Source: Actinomycetes bacterium (lineage in GTDB: Bacteria; Actinomycetota; Acidimicrobiia; Acidimicrobiales; Palsa-688). From it: a DNA stretch of 5,779 nucleotides. Each line of letters opens with the position of its first letter. Within the stretch, counting starts at the first letter, position 1. Below the pieces are notes generated by a model, which was not told where the DNA came from, searched no databases, and was given only the letters and a program-made list of their open reading frames with translations. A program made the position numbers and the translations under genes. The DNA lies in contig JAJZWW010000226.1 in assembly GCA_021846485.1 (NCBI GenBank), positions 1 through 5,779 of the forward strand, given 5' to 3'. Of this stretch, positions 1-5,597 are shown in pieces.

Positions 1-564
1 GGCGAACGGGAGGCCCGGGGGTGGGCGGACGACCCCGAGCCCACCGACGCCGCTGCCCCCACCGGGATCAGCGCCGACCGCCTGGCCGAGGCCCGTGCGC
101 TGCTGGCCAACTCCGGCGGCCGCCTCGGGGGCCGCAACTGGCTGGGCAGCCGGCGCCGCCAGGCGGTCGCCGGCTGCGTCATCCTCGCAGCGATCGGCTA
201 CATCGCCTTCCAGGGCCTGACCAGCGCCGAGCAGTACTTCCTCACCACCAAGCAGGCGGTGGCCCGGCGCGCCGAGCTCGGGACCAAGCCGTTCCGCATC
301 GAGGGCACCGTCGAGCACGACGTCCGCCAGGTCGGCCGGATCATCCACTTCGACATCTACAACGGCGGGGTGACCGTCGCGGTCGACAGCACCGGCTCGC
401 CGCCGCAGCTGTTCCAGCCGGGCATCCCGGTGGTGCTCGTGGGCCACTGGCAGGGGTCGGCGTTCGCCAGCGACCTGATCATGGTCAAGCACAGCGCCCG
501 CTACACCGAGGCCTACCCCAACCGCTTGAAGTCCCAGCTGCCCTCGGGCGGCAAGGGCAGATAG
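1..564 (+). CDS. ccmE: Cytochrome c maturation heme chaperone CcmE (5' partial)
   Basis: CcmE is a membrane-anchored periplasmic heme chaperone. It receives heme from the CcmABCD release complex, binds it covalently through a histidine, and passes it to CcmF. The frame is open from base 1 to the TAG at 562-564, giving 187 visible residues. A hydrophilic stretch (visible residues 1-53) precedes one membrane segment at about 54-73 (AVAGCVILAAIGYIAF). Then comes an OB-fold beta-barrel region with typical blocks such as FRIEGTV, IHFDIYNGG and PVVLVGHW. The heme-binding HXXXY motif is present as KHSARYTE, with His at codon 164 (490-492) and Tyr at codon 168. This is the usual His form, not the Cys variant. 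No ATG, GTG or TTG occurs in frame before 259, which lies beyond the membrane segment, so the true start must lie upstream of the window. The cytoplasmic N-tail is therefore unusually long. It is followed by ccmF after 7 nt. Confidence 0.93.
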   Translation, partial: GEREARGWADDPEPTDAAAPTGISADRLAEARALLANSGGRLGGRNWLGSRRRQAVAGCVILAAIGYIAFQGLTSAEQYFLTTKQAVARRAELGTKPFRIEGTVEHDVRQVGRIIHFDIYNGGVTVAVDSTGSPPQLFQPGIPVVLVGHWQGSAFASDLIMVKHSARYTEAYPNRLKSQLPSGGKGR

Positions 565-571
565 GAGAAGG
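563..571 (+). promoter_or_regulatory. ccmF ribosome binding site overlapping the ccmE stop
   Basis: The sequence AGGAGAAGG begins inside the ccmE TAG stop and sits directly before the GTG at 572. The AGGAG core leaves only 4 nt to the start codon. The site supports GTG 572 as the ccmF start and suggests that ribosomes finishing ccmE feed ccmF translation. Confidence 0.6.
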
Positions 572-2599
572 GTGCTCGACTCCGCCGTCGGCCAGTCGGC
601 GGTCATCGTCTCGCTCGTGGCCGCCGTCGTCGGGGCGGCGACCCTGGTGCGCGGCCTGCGCACCGGGCGGCCCGAGCTGCTCCGCTCCGGCGCCCGCTAC
701 GTGTGGCTGATCCTCCTCGGGGCGGTCGTGGCCACTGCAGCCATGCAGCACGCCTTGATCACCCACGACTTCCGCCTCGTCTACGTCGACCAGAACGACA
801 GCCTCCAGACCCCCTTGCTGTACCGGATCACCGCGATGTGGTCCGCGCTGCAGGGGTCGATCCTGCTGTGGGCGCTCGTGCTGTCCCTCTACCTCGCGGC
901 CGTGGCGGTCCATTTCCGCAGGCGGGTCGTCGACCCGTTGGTCGGGTGGGCGACGGTTGTCGGGTACCTGGTCGCCACCTTCTTCTTCGCGTTGATGGCG
1001 ACGGCGTCCAACCCCTTCGTCACCACCCGTTTCCCGCCGAGCAACGGTCCCGGGCCGGACCCGCTGCTGCAGAACCGGATCCTCGTAGCCTTCCACCCCC
1101 CGATGCTCTACCTGGGCATGGTCGGCTTCACCGTGCCGTTCTGCTTCGCGATCGCCAGCCTGATCACCGGTCGGGTGGGGGAGGGCTGGCTGGTCGAGAC
1201 CCGGCGCTGGGCGCTGTTCGCCTGGATGTTCCTCTCCGGCGGGCTGGTCCTCGGGGCGTGGTGGAGCTACGAGGTGCTCGGATGGGGCGGGTACTGGGCG
1301 TGGGACCCGGTGGAGAACCTCGCCCTGCTGCCGTGGTTGACCGCCACCGCCTACCTCCACTCGGTGATGGTCCAGGAGCGGCGGGGGATGCTGCGCGTCT
1401 GGAACCTCTCGCTGGTGCTGTCCACCTTCAGCCTTACGGTGCTGGCCACCTTCCTCACTCGCTCCGGGGTGCTGCAATCGGTCCACGCCTTCTCCAACTC
1501 CGACATCGGCCCGGAGTTCCTGGCGTTCTTCGGGGTGGTGGCCGCCACCGCGATCGGCCTGCTGGTCTGGAGGGGTGATCGGCTCCGCTCGCCCGGGGCG
1601 ATCGACTCGCCGGTGTCGCGCGAAGGGGCGTTCCTCGCCAACAACCTCCTCTTCGGGGCCTTCGCCGTCGTCGTGCTGCTCGGCACGGTCTTCCCGCTGG
1701 TGGTGCAGGCGCTCAACGGCAGCGAGATCACCGTCGGAGGGCCGTACTTCGACACCATGACCCTGCCGATAGTCATCTGCCTGCTGTTCTTGATGGCGGT
1801 CGCACCGGTCCTGCCCTGGCGCAAGGCGAGCGCCGAGCTGTTGCGCCACCGGTTGCTCTGGCCGGCGGTCGCTGCGGTGGCCACGCTCGTGGTCTGCGTC
1901 GCTGGCGGGGTGCGCGGCCTGCTCCCGCTGATCGCGTTCACCCTCGGCGCCTTCGCCGCGGGCTCCGCCCTCCGCCAGCTCGTCCTCGCCACCCGGCGCA
2001 ACGGCCTGCGGGGACTGGTGGGTCGGACCAACGGGGGGATGGTCGTCCACCTGGGGATCGTGATGATCGCGGTGGCCTTCGCCGCGAGCCACTCCTTCGA
2101 GCACCAGACCCAGGTGACCCTCCGGCCGGGCGGCACGGTCGTCTACGAGGGTGCCCATCTCACTTACCTGGGCATCCACCCGGTGGCCGGGCCCAACCGC
2201 CACGGGCTCGCCGCCGACGTGCTCGTCGACGGCGAGATGCTCCACCCGGCGATCAACGACTACCCCGCCTCGGGGGAGTCGGTCCCCACCCCGGGGATCC
2301 GCAGCACCCCGGTACGCGACGTCTACCTGACGCTCGCCACCACCGCCACCGGGGACCACCCGGTCACCATCGGGATCATCGTCGAGCCCCTCGTCAGCTG
2401 GGTGTGGACCGGCGGCCTGGTCGTCGTCGCCGGCGGCCTCCTCGCCGCCTTCCCCGGCAGCCGCCGGCGGCGTCCCACCGACCCGGTGTCGGCCCCCGCC
2501 GTCGCGGCCGGCTCGGGCGCCGGGCGGTCCCGCAACGCCTCCGAGCCGGGCGAGGTGCCGGCGGGCGCGATCGTCGGCTCCGGTGGGGGAGGCTCGTGA
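572..2599 (+). CDS. ccmF: Cytochrome c heme lyase subunit CcmF
   Basis: CcmF is the polytopic inner-membrane core of the System I heme lyase. It takes heme from holo-CcmE and, with CcmH and CcmI, ligates it to the CXXCH cysteines of apocytochrome c. The 675 residues are close to the E. coli protein (about 647). The tryptophan-rich WWD heme-handling motif is intact at residues 238-249 (WGGYWAWDPVEN). Early family blocks are recognisable: THDF near residue 66, NPF near 147, and HPPMLY. The four conserved histidines fall at 175 (HPPMLY), 263 (AYLHSVM), 305 (VLQSVHAF) and 493 (MVVHLGIV). Each is offset by two from E. coli 173, 261, 303 and 491, so the heme b and WWD-domain ligands are all kept. 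Hydrophobic segments run through most of the protein, with a large extracytoplasmic loop around 505-600 before the last membrane span. The tail from about 630 is Gly/Ser/Ala-rich and poorly conserved. The start is GTG at 572, and the stop TGA overlaps the ccmG start. Confidence 0.97.
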   Translation: MLDSAVGQSAVIVSLVAAVVGAATLVRGLRTGRPELLRSGARYVWLILLGAVVATAAMQHALITHDFRLVYVDQNDSLQTPLLYRITAMWSALQGSILLWALVLSLYLAAVAVHFRRRVVDPLVGWATVVGYLVATFFFALMATASNPFVTTRFPPSNGPGPDPLLQNRILVAFHPPMLYLGMVGFTVPFCFAIASLITGRVGEGWLVETRRWALFAWMFLSGGLVLGAWWSYEVLGWGGYWAWDPVENLALLPWLTATAYLHSVMVQERRGMLRVWNLSLVLSTFSLTVLATFLTRSGVLQSVHAFSNSDIGPEFLAFFGVVAATAIGLLVWRGDRLRSPGAIDSPVSREGAFLANNLLFGAFAVVVLLGTVFPLVVQALNGSEITVGGPYFDTMTLPIVICLLFLMAVAPVLPWRKASAELLRHRLLWPAVAAVATLVVCVAGGVRGLLPLIAFTLGAFAAGSALRQLVLATRRNGLRGLVGRTNGGMVVHLGIVMIAVAFAASHSFEHQTQVTLRPGGTVVYEGAHLTYLGIHPVAGPNRHGLAADVLVDGEMLHPAINDYPASGESVPTPGIRSTPVRDVYLTLATTATGDHPVTIGIIVEPLVSWVWTGGLVVVAGGLLAAFPGSRRRRPTDPVSAPAVAAGSGAGRSRNASEPGEVPAGAIVGSGGGGS

Positions 2600-3243
2600 G
2601 CCCGGAGCTGTCGGCTCCGGGTGCCCCGGTGTCGGCAGGAGGCAGTGCTCTGCCACCCTCCGTCGACCCTGCAGGCGAGGCGGTGGTGCCGGGCCGCCGG
2701 AGGGTGGTGGCCTGGGTAGCGGTCGCCGTCGGGCTGGTCGTCGCTGCCCTGGTAGTGGTGTTCGCCACCGCCGGGACGCCCAACGACACGAGCCAGCTGC
2801 TCGGCCGTCCGGCGCCACCCCTGTCGGGCACCACGCTCCGGGGCCACCGCCACGTCACGCTCAGCGCCTACGCCGGCAAGTGGCTGCTGATCGACTTCGC
2901 CGCCAGCTGGTGCGTGGACTGCCGGGAGGAGCTGCCCCAGCTCGAGCTGTTCGACCGGACCGCGAGCCGCTACGACGCCGCCGTGCTCACCGTCGAGGAG
3001 GATCCTGCCGACGCCCCCTCCATGGCTCGGTGGCTCGCCGGGGAGGGGGCTCGCTGGAGCGCGCTGCAGGACCCGCAGGCGAGCATCGCCTACGGGGTGA
3101 CCGGCATCCCCACCGCGTTCCTGGTCTCCCCCGACGGGATAGTCGTCGGCTACTACCCCTCGGGCATCTCGCCGTCCAGCCTGGACTCGCTGATCACCGG
3201 CGCGACCCGCTCGGCGCGCGCCTCGGGGAGCTCGGGGCGGTGA
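2596..3243 (+). CDS. ccmG: Membrane-anchored thioredoxin-like protein CcmG (TlpA/ResA type)
   Basis: This is a thioredoxin-fold thiol reductase that would keep apocytochrome c, or the disulfide on CcmH, reduced outside the cytoplasm before heme attachment. The 215 residues comprise a Pro/Ala-rich cytoplasmic tail (1-33), a signal-anchor helix at about 37-57, a short linker with the family-typical GRPAPPLSGTTL (70-81), and the thioredoxin domain. The redox site is WCVDC with Cys106 and Cys109, following the beta-strand LLIDFAAS. The cis-proline loop is GIPTAF (Pro172), followed by LVSPDG. The IPT loop and overall pattern resemble TlpA/ResA proteins more than Proteobacterial CcmG, which usually has APET. 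The ccm operon position supports the CcmG role. The start is GTG 2596, overlapping the ccmF TGA (GTGA), with GGAGG at 2588-2592. A longer reading from 2404 would place the N-terminus inside ccmF and is rejected. Electrons would be expected from a CcdA/DsbD-type protein, which is not in this window. Confidence 0.92.
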   Translation: MSPELSAPGAPVSAGGSALPPSVDPAGEAVVPGRRRVVAWVAVAVGLVVAALVVVFATAGTPNDTSQLLGRPAPPLSGTTLRGHRHVTLSAYAGKWLLIDFAASWCVDCREELPQLELFDRTASRYDAAVLTVEEDPADAPSMARWLAGEGARWSALQDPQASIAYGVTGIPTAFLVSPDGIVVGYYPSGISPSSLDSLITGATRSARASGSSGR

Positions 3244-3746
3244 GAGCCCACTTCCGCCTGCCGTTCGTCCGTCGTTGGCTGCCGTGGCTGGTGGTCGCCG
3301 TCGTGGCCGCGGTGGCCCTCACCGTCGGCTCGGAGCAAGCGGCAGCCCCCCAGACCCTCCAGGAGAGGACCGTGGCGGTGGCCGACCAGGTCCGCTGCCC
3401 GGTCTGCGTCGGCGAGACCGTGGCCCAGTCCGACGCCGCGCCGGCGGTCACCATCCGCCACGACATCCGACGGGAGCTGGCCGCCGGCGAGAAGCCCTCG
3501 GCGATCCTCGCCGGCATCGCGGCGATCTACGGGCCCGGGTACCTGGAGAAACCCCAGACCTCGGGCCTCGACCTGTGGCTGTGGGTGCTCCCGGTGGCCG
3601 CCACCCTCGCCGCGGCGGCCGGCCTGGCGGCCGCCTTCGTGTGGTGGGGTCGCCGCCGGCGGGCCGACCCGGTGGCGAGCGAGGCGGACCGCCTGCTGGT
3701 CGCCGGCAGCCTAGACAGCCTGGCCGGACCGGGGGAGCGGCAGTGA
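3240..3746 (+). CDS. ccmH: Cytochrome c maturation thiol oxidoreductase CcmH (CcmH/CycL/NrfF family)
   Basis: CcmH works with CcmG to reduce apocytochrome c and forms part of the heme-ligation complex with CcmF. The 168-residue protein has a basic N-terminus, a first membrane or signal segment at about 13-30 (WLPWLVVAVVAAVALTVG), and a three-helix domain carrying the hallmark motif RCPVC (Cys53, Cys56) followed by GETVAQSDA. The family-typical helix continues with IRHDIRRELAAGEKPSAIL and YGPGYL. A second membrane segment at about 112-136 (LWLWVLPVAATLAAAAGLAA) ends in a WWGRRRR stop-transfer, leaving a short cytoplasmic tail. This is the short, single-domain form; the TPR part that is fused to it in E. 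coli is a separate gene here. The start is GTG 3240 in a GTGA overlap with ccmG, with GGGGAG at 3225-3230 in good register. The same frame is open upstream to 2583, but that part overlaps ccmG in another frame and is spurious. Confidence 0.93.
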   Translation: MRAHFRLPFVRRWLPWLVVAVVAAVALTVGSEQAAAPQTLQERTVAVADQVRCPVCVGETVAQSDAAPAVTIRHDIRRELAAGEKPSAILAGIAAIYGPGYLEKPQTSGLDLWLWVLPVAATLAAAAGLAAAFVWWGRRRRADPVASEADRLLVAGSLDSLAGPGERQ

Positions 3747-4603
3747 GCGCCCCCGCCTCGGCGCGGCCCCGGGGGGCACGTGAGCTGCTCGTGGAGCAGC
3801 GCGACTTCCTGCTCCGTTCGCTGGTCGACCTCGACGCCGAGCGGGCTGCGGGCGACATCGAGGAGTCCGATTACGACGCGCTCCGGGACGACTACACGAG
3901 GCGGGCGGCGGAGGTGCTCCGCCGGATCGCCCGTCTCGACGGCCGAGAGGGCGAGCCGGGGGCCGGTGAGCCCGGCGGGGTCGGCGGGGAGGGCTCGGTG
4001 GTCGAGGCGGCTGCGGGTGGGGGGGCGGGACCTAGGGACCCCTCCCCGGAGGTTCGGAGCCGGAGAAGGGCGCGCCTGCGCCTCGCGGTCGTCGCTTCCG
4101 GGGTGGCGCTCTGCGTGGGGGGTGCCGCCTGGGCGGCGGCGGCCGCTTCGGGGGTCAGGTTGCCGGGCCAGACGATCACCGGGAGTGCCATCGGACCGGA
4201 GAAGATCGCCGAGGAGATCCTCGCCGCCTCCAAGGCCGCCGGCCGAGGCGACCCGGTCGGGGCCCTCAGGGACTACCAGCGGGTGATCGCCGCCCAGCCC
4301 GACAATCCCACCGCCCTCACCGGCTCGGCCGCCATCCTGGTCGAGTCCGACCAGGACAAGCTGGTCGCCCAGGCTGCGGTGATGCTCGCCAAGGCCGAGC
4401 ACGTCGACCCTTCGTACTCCCCCGCCTACCTCTACCTGGGGCGAGCCCTGATCCTGCTCGGCGACTACGGGGCCGCGGGGAAGCAGCTGAGGACCTTCCT
4501 CGCCGACGAGCCCGGAGGCGCCACCGCGGCCGAGGCGCGCAAGCTGCTGTCCTACGCCGAGGCGCACGCCCGCAAGGCGGGGAAAGCCCCGTCTGCGCCG
4601 TAG
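3743..4603 (+). CDS. ccmI: CcmI-like TPR protein of the cytochrome c maturation operon
   Basis: By its position, this is probably the CcmI/CycH apocytochrome c chaperone of the heme lyase complex. The 286 residues start with a charged, helical, probably coiled-coil cytoplasmic segment (13-66). That segment includes LRSLVDLDAERAAGDI and YDALRDDYTRRAAEVL, a pattern seen in N-terminal parts of CcmI-type proteins. Then come a Gly/Glu-rich linker (67-103), one membrane helix (about 112-135, RLAVVASGVALCVGGAAWAA), and an outer C-terminal domain with two or three TPR units. One TPR is at about 167-200 (DPVGALRDYQRVIAAQPDNP) and another at about 209-257 (DPSYSPAYLYLGRALILLGD). Classical CcmI has two membrane helices before the TPR domain, so this protein lacks the first. 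The start is GTG 3743, overlapping the ccmH TGA, with GGGGGAG at 3731-3737. The function is less certain than for its neighbours because TPR domains are generic. Confidence 0.8.
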   Translation: MSAPASARPRGARELLVEQRDFLLRSLVDLDAERAAGDIEESDYDALRDDYTRRAAEVLRRIARLDGREGEPGAGEPGGVGGEGSVVEAAAGGGAGPRDPSPEVRSRRRARLRLAVVASGVALCVGGAAWAAAAASGVRLPGQTITGSAIGPEKIAEEILAASKAAGRGDPVGALRDYQRVIAAQPDNPTALTGSAAILVESDQDKLVAQAAVMLAKAEHVDPSYSPAYLYLGRALILLGDYGAAGKQLRTFLADEPGGATAAEARKLLSYAEAHARKAGKAPSAP

Positions 4604-4605
4604 AG

Positions 4606-4641
4606 CCGACTGCTGCGCTCCGAGCGCGGACACGCAGTCGG
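4606..4641. terminator. Nested hairpin between convergent genes, likely bidirectional terminator
   Basis: Perfect 8-bp arms CCGACTGC (4606-4613) and GCAGTCGG (4634-4641) enclose a second perfect stem, GCGCT (4615-4619) with AGCGC (4623-4627) and a CCG loop. It begins 2 nt after the ccmI stop and lies 45 nt from the regulator stop on the other strand, so it could end transcripts from both sides. No T-tract follows on either strand. That is common for hairpin terminators in high-GC bacteria but lowers certainty. Confidence 0.6.
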
Positions 4642-4686
4642 TGGTCGCCTCGAGAAGGTAGTTCTGTGACAGCGTCTCGGCTCAGC

Positions 4687-5379
4687 TCAGACGAAGGTGA
4701 CGCACGCGTCGTCGCCGCGCGCCCGCGATCCGCTGTCGGCGCGCAGCGTCGCACCCGACAGCTCGGCCAGCATGCCGCGGACCATGCCGCGGTCCACCGC
4801 GCAGATCACCGGGTGCTGGCGGGCGGTGTCGAAGAACGGGCAGCTCTGCTTGACGAGCGCCAGCGAGGCGCCCCGGGCCTCGGCGTGGGCCTCGAACCCG
4901 TGGGCGGTCAACGCGTCGGCGATTGCCTGCAGGGCGACCCGGGAGGAGCGCGGACCCTCGCCGCCGGCGATGCCAGCCGCCAGCTGGCGTCCGTAGTCCT
5001 CGCCCACCTGCTCGGCCATCGCCGCCGCCTGGTCGGCCGGTAGCAGCGCGAGGGCCCGGCCCAGCAGGCTCACCAGCAGGTCGTTCCCCCGTTGGGGTGG
5101 ACCGAGGGGCGAGCCGCTGGCGGAGGGGCGGTAGCGTTTGGAGGGTCGTCCGGCGCTCCCGCCGGTGCGGGGGACGTACACCGTCAGGTAGCCACCCGCG
5201 GCCAGCTTGTCCAGGTGGTGGCGGGCGACGTTGGCGTGCAGCTCGAAGCGGGTGGCCACCTCCGAGGCGGTGACCCCGTCGGGGCGCTCTCTCACGAACA
5301 GGTAGATCCTGCGTCGCGTGGGGTCCCCGAAGGCGGAGGTCACGGCGCTCACCGCGGCGGAGAACTGGTCGTCGGTCAT
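4687..5379 (-). CDS. SufR-like (ArsR-type) winged-helix regulator with C-terminal Fe-S cysteine motif
   Basis: This is a predicted DNA-binding regulator of 230 residues. The N-terminal winged helix-turn-helix spans about 12-85. It starts with SAFGDPTRRRIYLFV, the recognition helix lies at about 48-61 (HANVARHHLDKLAA), and the wing ends in GRPSKRYR. The middle is a helical region (about 97-160). The C-terminal domain has SCPFFDTARQHPVIC, giving Cys180 and Cys193 (CX12C), and a third cysteine, Cys226, five residues from the end (DDACVTFV). This arrangement is characteristic of SufR, a repressor of iron-sulfur assembly genes that senses its own cluster. Cluster binding is inferred from the pattern. 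The gene is divergent from an Mrp-type cluster carrier, which suggests that carrier and itself as targets. ATG 5379 was chosen because the family usually starts about 10-15 residues before the helix-turn-helix. GGAG lies 11 nt upstream. An in-frame GTG at 5433 is a plausible leaderless alternative, adding 18 Gly-rich residues. Confidence 0.85.
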   Translation of the reverse strand: MTDDQFSAAVSAVTSAFGDPTRRRIYLFVRERPDGVTASEVATRFELHANVARHHLDKLAAGGYLTVYVPRTGGSAGRPSKRYRPSASGSPLGPPQRGNDLLVSLLGRALALLPADQAAAMAEQVGEDYGRQLAAGIAGGEGPRSSRVALQAIADALTAHGFEAHAEARGASLALVKQSCPFFDTARQHPVICAVDRGMVRGMLAELSGATLRADSGSRARGDDACVTFV

Positions 5380-5439
5380 CGCCGTACCGGCTCCGGTCCC
5401 TTCCCCGTGCCCCCCTCCGTACGGCGACGCCACCCGGGT

Positions 5440-5445
5440 ATTGTA
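5440..5445 (-). promoter_or_regulatory. Putative -10 element of the regulator gene
   Basis: On the - strand this reads TACAAT, one base from the TATAAT consensus. It is embedded in the 11-nt palindrome GGTACAATACC (5437-5447). The -35 region is weak. Transcription would begin near 5433, either leaving a leader of about 54 nt before ATG 5379 or starting exactly on the in-frame GTG 5433. A palindrome over the -10 suggests autorepression. Confidence 0.5.
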
Positions 5446-5568
5446 CCTGTGCGGGTAGTGGAAAACCCGGAGACCCTGCTGCCCGGGCATCCCCCCGGTG
5501 GCCGGCCGTCGGCTCCGGCCCCGGCGCCACCCGGCCCACGGAGGGCAGCGGCCCGGCCCGGGCACATG

Positions 5569-5578
5569 CAGGTACCTG
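5569..5578. promoter_or_regulatory. Perfect 10-bp palindrome upstream of mrp, candidate operator
   Basis: CAGGTACCTG is a perfect palindrome ending 19 nt before the mrp GTG and 9 nt before its AGGAG ribosome site. Its right part, GTACCTG, is repeated at 5443-5449, overlapping the -10 element of the divergent regulator. A shared operator half-site is possible, but short GC-rich palindromes also occur by chance. Confidence 0.35.
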
Positions 5579-5587
5579 GAGGTCGAG

Positions 5588-5592
5588 AGGAG
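5588..5592 (+). promoter_or_regulatory. mrp ribosome binding site
   Basis: AGGAG, within GAGAGGAG, lies 5 nt before GTG 5598. This is a strong Shine-Dalgarno that fixes the start of the downstream gene at a GTG codon. Confidence 0.7.
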
Positions 5593-5597
5593 CAGTC

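Larger units (their letters stand above)
5380..5597. promoter_or_regulatory. Divergent intergenic region between the SufR-like regulator and mrp
   Basis: This 218-nt GC-rich region must hold the promoters of both divergent genes. The only A/T-rich patch (about 5438-5466) contains the best -10 element for the regulator and short repeats. No convincing -10 or -35 pair for mrp was found on the + strand. No coding sequence is supported here, apart from a possible leaderless extension of the regulator to 5433. Confidence 0.6.

Noticed and set aside
21..710. Open frame overlapping ccmE and the ccmF start in another + frame
   Set aside because: It has an Arg/Pro/Gly-rich low-complexity product and competes with the well-supported CcmE OB-fold frame.
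485..2818. A 777-codon open frame on the - strand across ccmF
   Set aside because: It is antisense to a clear CcmF with all motifs intact. Its protein is a monotonous Arg/Gly/Pro/His/Asp mix without domains or membrane segments, as expected for a shadow frame in high-GC DNA.
2583..3239. N-terminal extension of the ccmH frame
   Set aside because: The frame is open only because of high GC. It overlaps the CcmG thioredoxin domain, and the natural CcmH N-terminus with its membrane segment begins at GTG 3240.
3275..3742. N-terminal extension of the ccmI-like frame into ccmH
   Set aside because: The extra residues are Arg/Gly/Pro-rich without domain features and overlap the CcmH RCPVC domain. GTG 3743 has a good ribosome site and a GTGA overlap like its neighbours.
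3527..4633. A 368-codon - strand open frame across ccmI
   Set aside because: It is antisense to the TPR protein, has low-complexity composition and no recognisable domain.
5436..5563. CRISPR, tRNA, insertion-sequence ends or riboswitch in the divergent intergenic region or elsewhere
   Set aside because: I saw no spaced repeats, cloverleaf, transposase or terminal inverted repeats, and no known riboswitch pattern. Recurrent CCCGGG-like words are explained by base composition.
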